From contig NZ_CP187555.1 of NCBI RefSeq assembly GCF_049860805.1, positions 4,774,001 through 4,838,000 of the forward strand: a stretch of DNA of 64,000 nucleotides, read 5' to 3'. Both the position numbers and the translations under genes were made by a program. The notes below the pieces were generated by a model that did no database searches, was not told the origin of the DNA, and was given only the letters and a program-made list of their open reading frames with translations. Positions 35,368 to 43,900 of this stretch are shown piece by piece; position 1 is the stretch's first letter, and every line of letters begins with the position of its first letter. The DNA is from Parabacteroides sp900760525 (GTDB lineage Bacteria; Bacteroidota; Bacteroidia; Bacteroidales; Tannerellaceae).

Positions 35368-36048
35368 TCCTTTTACCATTCATGAAAACCTGCAAGCAAG
35401 TTTTCGTTTATATTGCAACAAAAATAGGTATTTCTTATATATGTAACGTATTTATTGTATGAAATATTGTTATTCCTTTCGTTGTTAAGTTAGGGCAATC
35501 GCGCCAAAATATTCCATTGTACAATGATTCACTTCCGGCAAGAACCGGAATAATTTATTGGGGGGAGCCTGGATAATCACGGATTTAACCTGCTCTGTTG
35601 TTTTTTTATATTGGGTTCACACCACTATAAATCCTATTAAATCATTGTTTTACAGTGAATACTGTGAATGCCGTTCGTTTTTCCGGGAAAAATAGGACTG
35701 AGCAGTTCTGTTTTTTTGCCTTCACTACAAACTCTTGAAATTTATCGTTTTACGGGAGGGTGAACCCCGTTTGTTTTTTTCTGATAATGGGAGGTATCCG
35801 GTAATTATTGGCTCCCGTCCTGTAAAATATGGCTTAAAGGGTAAAAATTATAGCCTATATCCTATTGGTAAAAAGGTTATAGGCTGTCTCCCAAAAGGTG
35901 CTAACCTTTTTCGGAAGAAGTGCCGACCCTTTGGGATAGGGACAGGCATTCTTTTTAAACATATAAGACTCGCATTCAAAACGAGGAAAATGTGAATCAT
36001 TATTTGCCGGCATATAACATGGATGAGGAATTTGTAAATAAAGGGAAA

Positions 36049-36136
36049 CCGTAGGGGCGGGGTTCTACTCCGCTCACTTGAAATCAACGTCATTCATTTA
36101 AATAACAATGGGCAGAGCAGAGCCCTGCCCCTACGG
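36049..36136. repeat. REP-like inverted repeat (GTAGGGGC type)
   Basis: CCGTAGGGGCGGGG (from 36049) and CCCTGCCCCTACGG (to 36136) are imperfect reverse complements around a spacer. Related to the element at 37842-37921 on the other side of IS110 copy 2. Confidence 0.6.
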
Positions 36137-36218
36137 AACGACAATCATTTTGTATTACCATGTCATCCATGTTTCACACCGGCAAATTGTTATTATATGA
36201 TTCACTTCTGCCAAGAAG

Positions 36219-36424
36219 TGAAGCTGTCTTTTTGAGATGTTAAATCATACAAGAACATCCCCTAAAAGGCAAATATTTATATCTGTTTGTTATTCAGTGA
36301 TTTGTATTATTTCGAGTTTCTTAAAAAATATTACCCGCAGGGGTAATTTGAAATACATGGGGTAGAAAACCGAATTTTATGCGCTACTGTTTCGATTTGG
36401 CCCAACGGATATTTCGGAAAACTG
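36219..36424. repeat. Diverged dispersed repeat that hosts IS110 copy 2 (upstream side)
   Basis: Aligns with the reverse complement of 7838-8043. It carries the hairpin TTACCCGCAGGGGTAA (36331-36346); the loop and one stem base differ from the other copy but pairing holds. A shorter relative of this block, AAAAAATATTACCCGC, is at about 52111. It ends with the target half-site GGAAAACTG. Confidence 0.65.
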
Positions 36425-36465
36425 TACTCTAAGTTTGCGTAAAGCAAGAAGCTGAGGTTAATTTA

Positions 36466-36473
36466 TATCTTTG
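36466..36473 (+). promoter_or_regulatory. -7 element of the bridge RNA promoter
   Basis: TATCTTTG is a perfect Bacteroidales -7 box, about 7-8 nt before the inferred 5' end of the bridge RNA. No TTG is at the right -33 distance in the inserted or circular form, so the promoter is only half supported. The same box is in copy 1. Confidence 0.45.
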
Positions 36474-36479
36474 TTGTAT

Positions 36480-36645
36480 GAAGAAACTAAATTAACCGAC
36501 TAACGGAAGTACACTAATGGAAAACGATAGTCTTTAAAGACTAGTTATTGTAACAGACTTCCGTTAGTCAAGCAGGCAAAGACTAAATAGATTATTGATA
36601 TATAATAGGATATCATTTAGAGTAGTAGCCCATTCCTGCTTTCGG
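36480..36645 (+). ncRNA. IS110 bridge RNA, copy 2
   Basis: Two consecutive stem-loops with internal loops. Target-binding loop: outer stem GACTAACGGAAGT (36498-36510) with ACTTCCGTTAGTC (36557-36569), apical hairpin TAGTCTTTAAAGACTA (36528-36543). Its left guide GGAAAACGATA (36519-36529) matches the left flank plus core GGAAAACTG-TA at 9 of 11; its right guide TTATTGTA (36545-36552) is the exact complement of core plus right flank TA-CAATAA. Donor-binding loop: outer stem AAGCAGG (36570-36576) with CCTGCTT (36635-36641), apical TGATAT with ATATCA (36596-36615). Left guide ATAGATTA (36587-36594) equals the right end of the IS; right guide TTAGAGTA (36617-36624) is the complement of its left end TACTCTAA. 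Confidence 0.8.
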
Positions 36646-36669
36646 TTAATCCAAAAACAATATAAAGGT

Positions 36670-37668
36670 ATGAATAAATTATTTATCGGGATTGATTTCT
36701 CCAAGAAAAAAGTAGATGTAAGTGTGATAGAGAAAGAAAACATATCTTCAGGTGTCCACCGTGAGTTCAGTAATGATGTTGCCGGACATGAGAGTCTGTT
36801 GGCATGGCTTTGTGATAGCTATCCGCAGACAGGCAAAGATCAGATGCTCTTTTGCGGTGAGAACACGGGACTTTACAGCGTTTGTTTGAGTAACACTCTC
36901 GCGCACGAGGGTTATACACTGTGGCTGGAACATCCTTACAGGATCAAACACAGCAGCGGCATGCAACGCGGGAAAAACGATAAATTGGATTCATTGCTGA
37001 TCGCACAATACGCTTGCCGTTTCGAGGATATGGCCAAGGTCTATACCCCCAATACGGAAACCATCCGGGCGCTGCACTCATTTTTCACATTCCGTGATTT
37101 ATTGGTGAAAATGAAAAATGAAGCATTGGTACATGCCAAAGAACTCCATTCGGTCCTAAAAGGGAATCACGCAACAGATTACATATATCAACATAGCCTG
37201 ACACAAGTGGATAACTTGAACCGTGAAATAAAAGATGTGGAAAAGGAAATAATGGATCTGATCAACAGTGAAGAGGAGATCAAAAACAATTATGAGCGTA
37301 TTACATCCATCAAAGGCGTGGCTTTTGTCAACGCCCTTGCTTTGATCGTTTATACCGAAAACTTCACCTGTTTTGACGATCCGCGCAAGCTGGCCTGCTA
37401 TGCGGGAGTGGTACCGTTCCAACGAACCTCCGGCTCCAGTGTCAAAAGCAATGCCAAGACAAGTGGATTTGCCAATAAAAAACTAAACACGCTACTCACC
37501 CAAGCGGCACGAACCGCTGCCATACATGATCCAATATTAAGAGAATATTACAGGCGCAAAAGAGAAGAGGGGAAGCATCATAATTTAGTTATAAACAATA
37601 TTAGAAACAAACTGATACATCGAATCTGTGCATTGGTCAGGAACCAAACTTTCGACCAAACGGCTTAG
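36670..37668 (+). CDS. IS110-family recombinase, copy 2
   Basis: Protein identical to that at 6594-7592 (332 residues). The start at 36670 follows the donor-binding stem-loop by 28 nt; an upstream in-frame start at 36595 would lie inside that loop. The DEDD and serine motifs are intact, so the element is probably active. Confidence 0.92.
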   Translation: MNKLFIGIDFSKKKVDVSVIEKENISSGVHREFSNDVAGHESLLAWLCDSYPQTGKDQMLFCGENTGLYSVCLSNTLAHEGYTLWLEHPYRIKHSSGMQRGKNDKLDSLLIAQYACRFEDMAKVYTPNTETIRALHSFFTFRDLLVKMKNEALVHAKELHSVLKGNHATDYIYQHSLTQVDNLNREIKDVEKEIMDLINSEEEIKNNYERITSIKGVAFVNALALIVYTENFTCFDDPRKLACYAGVVPFQRTSGSSVKSNAKTSGFANKKLNTLLTQAARTAAIHDPILREYYRRKREEGKHHNLVINNIRNKLIHRICALVRNQTFDQTA

Positions 37669-37732
37669 ATTTTTGCAATATTCTTAATTTGTTTTAAAAT
37701 CTTTCCGTTTATTTGGTTGGGAACATAGATTA

Positions 37733-38085
37733 CAATAAGCCAGGGATGATAATAAGGTTCGTTTTGAGGAAGATATGAACCCATTAAATGATGATTTATG
37801 GGTGTGATGGAATGACATCGTTGTCGAAATGATTGTCGTTCTGTAGGGGCAGGTTCTAAACCTGCCCGATATCGACAAATATACATGTTGCAATCGGGCG
37901 GGTTTAGAACCCGCCCCTACAGCGACACCTTAAATATACCGATAAATCATCATTTATGTTCAAAATCTGCCAAATTTTGATACGGTTTCCCTCTCCTTTA
38001 TCTCCCAAACCGGGGGATATGTAGCATAAACAGTGTCGTTTTGTTTTGTAATCCATATATTTGGGAAAATTGTGGGCGTTTTTTC
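37733..38085. other. Intergenic region after IS110 copy 2
   Basis: First ~60 bp are the other half of the IS-hosting repeat (CAATAAGCCAGGGATGATAATAAGG). Then comes a REP-like element (37842-37921). No gene seen. Confidence 0.5.
37842..37921. repeat. REP-like inverted repeat (TGTAGGGGCRGGTT type)
   Basis: 29-bp arms at 37842-37870 and 37893-37921 are reverse complements with two differences, around a 22-bp loop. Arms read TGTAGGGGC(A/G)GGTTCTAAACC. Confidence 0.75.
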
Positions 38086-38115
38086 TTGTTGATTCGGAAA
38101 ACCTATTTACCTTTG
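38086..38115 (+). promoter_or_regulatory. Promoter of the leader RNA upstream of DUF6383 gene B
   Basis: TTG (38086-38088), 19-bp spacer, TACCTTTG (38108-38115): a perfect Bacteroidales promoter. It lacks Mpi-type sites, unlike gene A. Confidence 0.7.
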
Positions 38116-38121
38116 CAACGA

Positions 38122-38392
38122 TTCCGTTGTGGGCAGCGGCTCACGGAGTGCGGGATCAATTACATATTGTAAGCATTTTACGAAGATTATTCCAATCTTA
38201 AAATCTGGTAAATTTTAAACACACCGGAATAATGGACAGTAAATGCTTGCGCTGGTTACGTATAAGTTCATCTACCATTTTTATGGGAAGATTGTTTTAT
38301 ATCGTATAAGGCGCGGGCTATTGTTCTATTATTGGTGTGTGGGCTTACCAGAGCCTTAAGATTGATAATAGACAACAAGCCCGCGTTTTTTT
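38122..38392 (+). ncRNA. Candidate leader RNA or sRNA of about 270 nt
   Basis: It starts at a consensus promoter and ends in a terminator, without a plausible ORF. Possible pairings: ATTCCG (38121-38126) with CGGAAT (38225-38230), and AAGCATTTA (about 38171) with TAAATGCTT (about 38240). It may be a free small RNA (6S-like by size) or a leader controlling gene B, whose start codon is 101 bp beyond the terminator. No known family is recognised. Confidence 0.45.
38312..38392 (+). terminator. Terminator or attenuator upstream of DUF6383 gene B
   Basis: CGCGGGCT (38312-38319) pairs with AGCCCGCG (38378-38385), followed by TTTTTTT; TATTAT/ATAATA extends the pairing inside. A second hairpin, GGGGAG with CTCCCC (38416-38432), follows in the leader of gene B. 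Confidence 0.65.
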
Positions 38393-38493
38393 ATGCCCGT
38401 TCATAATCATTCGCGGGGAGTTGTTCTCCCCTTCGTGAAATTAGTTGTTGGATTTTTAAACACTATTTTATTAACAATTAATTTTTAATGATT

Positions 38494-41400
38494 ATGAACA
38501 AGAGATTTTCTACTCTTTTGGCTGCCGCTCTGGTGGCCGGTAGTATGTCTGTTAGCGCCGAGTTGGTGGAAATTGGAAGTGCTGCAGGAGGAAATTCCTC
38601 TGCTGGGGCTGACGATGCGACGTTTGTTCCGGGCAAGTATTATTATTTGCAAGCTACCGAAGGCGGTGTAACTGCCGGTGCTGCTGAATTTTTGGCTTAC
38701 CTGAAAGGTCAAGTAACGACAGATTCTTTGGCTGTTGTAGATGACGCCACATTGACAACTGCCGAAGCAACAGACCGTGCTTTGTGGAAAGTGGTTGAAG
38801 TGAAAAATCCGGCTACCGGAGCTTTAAGCCACTGGACTTTCGAAAATAAGTACACGGGTACACTGTTGGCGGAAGGTTCTGTGAATGCGTTTAAGTGGAT
38901 TGATGGAGTTCCTGCTGATGGTTCTGATGTAGCTGCTACTGAACTGACCTCTTTGCAAGGTTTGGATTTGGCAAAAGGTGAATATTATGAGTTCCGTGAA
39001 GTTGTTACTTTGTTGGAAAAGTCAGAATATAAACCGACAAACAATGCAATTTTGTATGGTTATGAAATTTTGTCGGGAAAGAAAGTTTCAAGATCATTGC
39101 AGCTGGTGAAGTTTGACAAGAATGATGAAGTTGTAGGAGCTTGGGACAATACAACTACAGTTGCCGCAGATAAAGCATTTACTGGTTATGTTGCTGCGAC
39201 TGATGCTAATCAAGCGGTTGTGACAATTGTGAATGCAGGTAAAAAATTAACCTTCAATGCTGGGACAAAATTTGTGTTCGATGATGCTTATTCAACAATG
39301 GCTTCTAATGACGCTTTGAAAATCCAACCGATGGTTCCGGACTTTGAGGTTACAGTGGACGAAGATAACTTTGCCGGTCTTATCAACCCGAAGAAGTTCA
39401 CCAGCTTCAAATTTACAGGTTTGGAGTCAACGGGGACAAATGTTTTGGCTACTAACGAGTTTGAGTATGTCCAGTTGACTGTTAAGGCATATGAAACAAA
39501 AACTGGTAATACAGTTGCTGGTACAGGTACACCTTCTACAACTATTGATGTCCTTCGTGCCAAAGCAAAAGATGCCCAAGGACGTGCCCTATATCTGCGT
39601 GTAGATACTGCCAAGTTTGAAGGTGGTGATTATTTCAAACTGAAATTGGATACTCTGACGAAAGACGGCAATGACATTGTTGCTGCTCCTAAAGCCGTGA
39701 TGCAGTCTTATGCTTTCGGCATTGCTTATGACTATGCAGCTGACTCGGTTTCTATCTATCCGAAGTTCACATTGGCTAAGGCTGCAGATCCTGCAAGTTG
39801 GTCTGATTCTGCAACTGTAGTGATCACTACAAATACTGCTGCTGGTAAGGTTGTTGCCATCCATCAGTTCTCTACAGCCAAAGAATTGACGATTGTTGAT
39901 AATAATGAAGTTTCAGCTAAAGCCAAATACACTTTCGGTGACATCACACCGGGCGGTGGCGTTGCTTCTTTCGAAGATGGCGCAAGCTATTATATCCAGC
40001 GTGCAAATAAGGCTGCCAACGTGGCAAACGGCAAGTTCTATGCTAATAGCTTCTATGGCGATGCCCAGTATATGGACTCTGCTTACTATCTGCCGGCAAC
40101 ACAGTGGACAGTAAAAGAAGTGGCAACCGGTACTTATACGATCAAGAACCGTGAAACAGGTAATACTTTGACAAGTGTAGCTGCTGCAGGTGCTATCCTT
40201 TATACGGCAGAAGAAGGTACTGTCGCTTTGGCTGGCGGTGACACTGTTAAGTTTATCGCAGCACCTGCTTTGGCAGACAACAAGTATCTGGGTTACCTGA
40301 ATCTGAAAGAAGAAGATTACCGTAACAATGCTTACTCTATCAGCTTCACAGACTATAATGACATTACGACTTATGTAAATACGGAAGACTCTGTATTGAA
40401 AGCATCTAATGAAGGCGTATATTTCAAGCTGTCACCTGTTCCTGCAATCGAAAAAGGATTTGGTGCCGACACGTTGGTAAGAAGCGCTTACTATATCTCT
40501 GACAGAGAAGGCAAAAAATTTATTACTTACAACGATGCCAAGACTGGCTATAAGTTGTCTGAAACTGCTGAGCCGGTTAAGTTCTTGTTCAGAAACGTAG
40601 GTGCTGAAACTTATTCTTTGATTGATTCGGTTGTTACTTTGGCTGATTCCAAAGAATTGATTATTGACATCAAGTCAGGTGCCGTAAGACCTGTTAAAGT
40701 GGGTTCTGCTGTTGCTAACAACGCATTCGACATCTTGGTTGAACCGGCTCCTGAATATGTTTTGGATGCTAAGGGCCATTATAACATCGAAAACCTGCGT
40801 GGCGATATGTTGGCTGCTGATGCTAACGGATTCGGTATGTTCCGCAAAGAAGGTGAATTGAAATCTGCTTACGAGCCTACAGACTTTGCTTTGTATATCG
40901 ATACAGCTAAGATCGATCCGATCGAACCGTCTTACTTTATCCTGTCGGGTGCTAAGGCTGGCGAAGGTTCTGAATTAGAAGGTAACTTCTTGCGTGTAAT
41001 GTCTGACTCTGCAAAGGTTGAAGGTTATAAGGCCGCTAATGGCATGATCCGTTTGGCCTTTGTTCCGGCAAAACGTTTTGCAACAAGCGACTCTTTGTTA
41101 GTCAACTATCAGAAAGAAACATTCACGAAGGAAGATAGCGTAGGTTACAAAGGTAAACAGGCTGGTATCGAACAGTTCCAGTTCAAGTTCCAGTACACGA
41201 ATGTCGAAGGTGAATATTTGGCTGAAAACGCTAATGGTTATTTGGCTTCTTACAACGATGTTCTTTGCTTGGCTACTTCAAAAGATCAGGCTCAGGCTAT
41301 CCACTTGACAGCAACTGAAGCTCCTACAGCCAGCGAAAGCGTAGAAGTATCTGAAGTAACAATCATTGCAGGCGAAGGAAACGTAACGATCGCTAACGCT

Positions 41401-41550
41401 GCAGGCAAGAAAGTTGTCATCAGCAACATCCTCGGCCAAGTTGTAGCCAACACAATTCTGACTTCCGACAACGCTGTAATCGCTGCTCCTCAGGGTGTGG
41501 TCGTAGTAGCTGTCGAAGGTGAAGAAGCTGTTAAAGCTATCGTTAAATAA
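38494..41550 (+). CDS. DUF6383 surface protein B
   Basis: 1018 residues from ATG 38494 (MNKRFSTLLAAALVAGS; start chosen by match to gene A). Signal peptide cleaved near VSAE. A large beta-rich body with repeated AxxWxVKEV-like and YxIKNRETG blocks is followed by the C-terminal DUF6383 domain (from VTIIAGEG to KAIVK), nearly identical to gene A. The domain ends in a pattern close to type IX secretion C-terminal domains (VxISNxLGQVV, GVVVVAVEG, final KxIVK), so it may be a sorting signal. Cell-surface location inferred. Highly biased, simple codons (Ala, Thr, Lys) suggest strong expression. Confidence 0.85.
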   Translation: MNKRFSTLLAAALVAGSMSVSAELVEIGSAAGGNSSAGADDATFVPGKYYYLQATEGGVTAGAAEFLAYLKGQVTTDSLAVVDDATLTTAEATDRALWKVVEVKNPATGALSHWTFENKYTGTLLAEGSVNAFKWIDGVPADGSDVAATELTSLQGLDLAKGEYYEFREVVTLLEKSEYKPTNNAILYGYEILSGKKVSRSLQLVKFDKNDEVVGAWDNTTTVAADKAFTGYVAATDANQAVVTIVNAGKKLTFNAGTKFVFDDAYSTMASNDALKIQPMVPDFEVTVDEDNFAGLINPKKFTSFKFTGLESTGTNVLATNEFEYVQLTVKAYETKTGNTVAGTGTPSTTIDVLRAKAKDAQGRALYLRVDTAKFEGGDYFKLKLDTLTKDGNDIVAAPKAVMQSYAFGIAYDYAADSVSIYPKFTLAKAADPASWSDSATVVITTNTAAGKVVAIHQFSTAKELTIVDNNEVSAKAKYTFGDITPGGGVASFEDGASYYIQRANKAANVANGKFYANSFYGDAQYMDSAYYLPATQWTVKEVATGTYTIKNRETGNTLTSVAAAGAILYTAEEGTVALAGGDTVKFIAAPALADNKYLGYLNLKEEDYRNNAYSISFTDYNDITTYVNTEDSVLKASNEGVYFKLSPVPAIEKGFGADTLVRSAYYISDREGKKFITYNDAKTGYKLSETAEPVKFLFRNVGAETYSLIDSVVTLADSKELIIDIKSGAVRPVKVGSAVANNAFDILVEPAPEYVLDAKGHYNIENLRGDMLAADANGFGMFRKEGELKSAYEPTDFALYIDTAKIDPIEPSYFILSGAKAGEGSELEGNFLRVMSDSAKVEGYKAANGMIRLAFVPAKRFATSDSLLVNYQKETFTKEDSVGYKGKQAGIEQFQFKFQYTNVEGEYLAENANGYLASYNDVLCLATSKDQAQAIHLTATEAPTASESVEVSEVTIIAGEGNVTIANAAGKKVVISNILGQVVANTILTSDNAVIAAPQGVVVVAVEGEEAVKAIVK

Positions 41551-41560
41551 GATAGATTTA

Positions 41561-41713
41561 TAATCAAATAATTCTAAAATGTTTGGCCGCGTGCCGTGGA
41601 AACGGCAATTACCCTGCGACAGGCGAACAGGCGGCCGGATTTAATATTAATAATACTAAAGTATATTGAATGTTGCCTTTCCCCTGCGAAGGACGAAGGC
41701 AGACACAAAACAA
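41561..41713 (+). ncRNA. Structured 3' UTR RNA of DUF6383 gene B
   Basis: P1 GGCCGC (41585-41590) with GCGGCC (41631-41636); P2 GCCGT with ACGGC (41593-41606, GGAA loop); P3 CCTG with CAGG (41613-41623); P4 TGCC with GGCA. Compared with gene A (GATCGC/GCGATC and GGAT/ATCC), P1 and P2 show paired changes that keep the helices. Conserved unpaired segments are listed at gene A. Confidence 0.6.
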
Positions 41714-41750
41714 GCCCCGGAGGTAGAAACGCCTCCGGGGCTTCGTCGGT
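41714..41750 (+). terminator. Terminator after DUF6383 gene B
   Basis: GCCCCGGAGG (41714-41723) pairs with CCTCCGGGGC (41732-41741). The convergent helicase gene ends at 41753. Confidence 0.7.
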
Positions 41751-41752
41751 TA

Positions 41753-43168
41753 CTACTCTTCGAACTCTTCCGGCAAGTTGACCAGGTAAAGCCGGTGGGT
41801 CGCACGTGTAAAGGCGGTGTAGAGCCAGCGGTAAAAATCTTCCCCCAGCATTTCTTCGGTGATATAACCGATGTCCAGAAAGACGTTCATCCATTGTCCG
41901 CCCTGTGCCTTGTGGCAAGTGACGGCATAGGCGAATTTGACTTGCAGGACGTTGTAGTGCGGATCGGCTTTCATCTTTTTCATCTTGCCGGCCTTTGTCG
42001 GGACATCGTCGTAATCTTCGAGGATGGTATAGAAGAGCTTGTCGTTAAGTTCCTTTGGCAGCGCGGGAGCGTCGGTCTGCAAAGTGTCGAGCAGGATCTT
42101 GACTTCCGTTTCGAGATCGTAATCCTGGAAGCGGACCGATACATCGGCAAAGCGAAAACCGTACAGTTCGTAAGTCCTTCGTACGCGAAGCACCTGTATG
42201 ATTTCGCCGTTCGCGATAAAGTCCATCTCCTTATTACCGGCAGTCCAGAAATAGTTGTTCCTGGCAATCATCAGCCGGTCGCCGGACGAAAGTTCCTCTT
42301 CCCGGTACAGGATGCGGTTGCGGATACCATTATTATAAATAGTAGCCCGCTTGTTGGAGCGCGAAATAATCATGGTGTCTTCGATTCCGTCCCGGCTGTA
42401 GGCGGAAGAGATCTCTTCGATCAGTTCGTCGCCGTTCACTTTCCTGAAATCCTGGAATCCTTTCAACCTTAATTTGGGGAAAATCTCGACCGTTTCGTTC
42501 CGCAAAGCGTCCCTAAGGCGGGTCGCATTGAACAAAATTCCCGAATCTCCGCTTTGGCGGACAACTTGGGTAAGAGTGATATCCTTTACTTTCAAGTTAT
42601 ATCCCCGCAATATCTCCGGATTAAGAGCCGGGCTTTCGGTTTGCATGACGGGAGGCAGCTGCGCCACGTCGCCCATTAGGATCAGGCGGCAGTTCTCGCC
42701 GGAATAGACATACTGGATCAGGTCGTCCAACAAGCGTCCGGTACCGAAAACAAACGAGTCCAGTCCTTCATTGGCTATCATGGAGGCTTCGTCGACGATG
42801 AACAGCGTGTCCTTATGCAGGTTGTCAGCCGGGTGGAAACCAGTCGGCTCGTTGGAAAAAGCTTTCTGTCGATATATTTTCTTGTGTATCGTAAAAGCTT
42901 TCTGCTCGGCATAGCCGGAAAACACCTTTGCCGCTCGTCCGGTGGGGGCGAGCAGGATGCTTTTTTGTTTCAGCTCCGCCATCGTCTTCACCAAGGCTCC
43001 GACCAGCGAAGTTTTGCCGGTTCCGGCATATCCTTTCAGCAGTAAAAGTGAATCCGTTTCTTCCGAAAGAAGGAAATCGGATAGGACATTTAACGCTAAA
43101 ACCTGGTCTTCGGTCGGATTATATGGGAAATTTTGTGTAATTTGGCGGCTTAAATAACTATTTATCAT
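41753..43168 (-). CDS. RecD-like ATP-dependent DNA helicase (SF1)
   Basis: 471 residues. Walker A GYAGTGKTS (residues 46-54), Walker B-like FIVDEASM, and a C-terminal UvrD-like block VTCHKAQGGQW and LYTAFTRATHRLYLVN are in the order of superfamily 1B helicases (RecD/Pif1-like). It lacks the long N-terminal region of RecD2, so it is a short stand-alone type common in Bacteroidetes. Probable role in DNA repair. Transcribed alone, convergent with DUF6383 gene B. Confidence 0.88.
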   Translation of the reverse strand: MINSYLSRQITQNFPYNPTEDQVLALNVLSDFLLSEETDSLLLLKGYAGTGKTSLVGALVKTMAELKQKSILLAPTGRAAKVFSGYAEQKAFTIHKKIYRQKAFSNEPTGFHPADNLHKDTLFIVDEASMIANEGLDSFVFGTGRLLDDLIQYVYSGENCRLILMGDVAQLPPVMQTESPALNPEILRGYNLKVKDITLTQVVRQSGDSGILFNATRLRDALRNETVEIFPKLRLKGFQDFRKVNGDELIEEISSAYSRDGIEDTMIISRSNKRATIYNNGIRNRILYREEELSSGDRLMIARNNYFWTAGNKEMDFIANGEIIQVLRVRRTYELYGFRFADVSVRFQDYDLETEVKILLDTLQTDAPALPKELNDKLFYTILEDYDDVPTKAGKMKKMKADPHYNVLQVKFAYAVTCHKAQGGQWMNVFLDIGYITEEMLGEDFYRWLYTAFTRATHRLYLVNLPEEFEE

Positions 43169-43261
43169 TTTGATCGCAATAATTTTCGCGATAAAGGTAG
43201 TGTATTAAATATTCTTTTTTAAATTTGCCGAACGAAATAAATTCAAAAAACAATATAAACC

Positions 43262-43891
43262 ATGAAAGTTACATTAAAGATTTTATTGGCTGTGGCAGTA
43301 GTACTGCTTGCGTACATGTGTTACAGAAGTATTATGGGTCCGATCGAGTTCAAAGAAGAGAAGGATCGTCGTGAAAATTTGATCAAAAATCGTTTGATCG
43401 ATATCCGTAAGGCGCAGATCGAGTACAAGAACCTTCACAAGGTGCATGCAGCTAATTTTGATGAACTGAGTAAGTTTTTAAAAGATGAAAAATTGCCGTT
43501 CCTTATCAAGGAAGGTGTATTGACTGACGAACAGCTCGAAAAAGGTATGACTGAGAAAGAAGCCGTAAAGAAAGGTTTGATCAGACGTGATACTGTTTGG
43601 GTAACGGCTGTGGACACATTGTTCGGTAGCAATTATAATGTAGACGATATGCGCAATGTACCGGGTGCAAGCGTTCAGTTCTCTATGGATACGGCTACTA
43701 TTACTTCCGGTTCGGGTTATACTGTAAAAGTATTCCAGTGCGGCGTGTTGTATGACGATTATTTGGGTGATCTGAATAAACAGGAAGTTTACAACTTGAA
43801 GGATAAGGCTGAAAAGATGAACAAATATCCGGGTCTGCGCGTAGGTTCTGTTGAAGAAATCAATAACAACGCAGGTAACTGGGAAGATTAA
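43262..43891 (+). CDS. Membrane-anchored protein of unknown function
   Basis: 209 residues. One N-terminal transmembrane segment (residues 5-23), then a charged periplasmic or cytoplasmic region with KAQIEYKNLH and a compact C-terminal domain. The TM-then-RKAQxxYK arrangement recalls type IV pilin-like N-termini but lacks a prepilin site. A TAAATTTG box (43220-43227) is a likely -7 element. It starts an operon with DUF3822 and rsmD. Confidence 0.7.
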   Translation: MKVTLKILLAVAVVLLAYMCYRSIMGPIEFKEEKDRRENLIKNRLIDIRKAQIEYKNLHKVHAANFDELSKFLKDEKLPFLIKEGVLTDEQLEKGMTEKEAVKKGLIRRDTVWVTAVDTLFGSNYNVDDMRNVPGASVQFSMDTATITSGSGYTVKVFQCGVLYDDYLGDLNKQEVYNLKDKAEKMNKYPGLRVGSVEEINNNAGNWED

Positions 43892-43900
43892 TGATTGCCT

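Larger units (their letters stand above)
35368..36424. other. Repeat-rich intergenic region before IS110 copy 2
   Basis: No gene is convincing; an 86-codon frame at 35735-35995 looks random. Seen here: an imperfect palindrome ACAGTGAATACTGT (about 35653), a nested hairpin around CCCAAAAGGTGCTAACCTTTT (35890-35935), a REP-like inverted repeat (36049-36136), GATTCACTTC motifs at about 35526 and 36200, and the IS-hosting repeat from 36219. Confidence 0.5.
36425..37732 (+). mobile_element. IS110-family insertion sequence, copy 2
   Basis: Identical to copy 1 over 36418-37743. The functional ends inferred from guide matches are the TA cores at 36425-36426 and 37731-37732. No terminal inverted repeats. 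Left end non-coding for about 245 bp (bridge RNA), right end about 63 bp. Confidence 0.85.

Noticed and set aside
35735..35995. 86-codon frame before IS110 copy 2
   Set aside because: It runs across hairpins and repeats, with no ribosome site or domain; treated as intergenic.
36595..36669. Longer IS110 recombinase start at 36595 (and 7667 in copy 1)
   Set aside because: The added residues are encoded inside the donor-binding loop of the bridge RNA; family members start at MNKLFIGID-like sequence.
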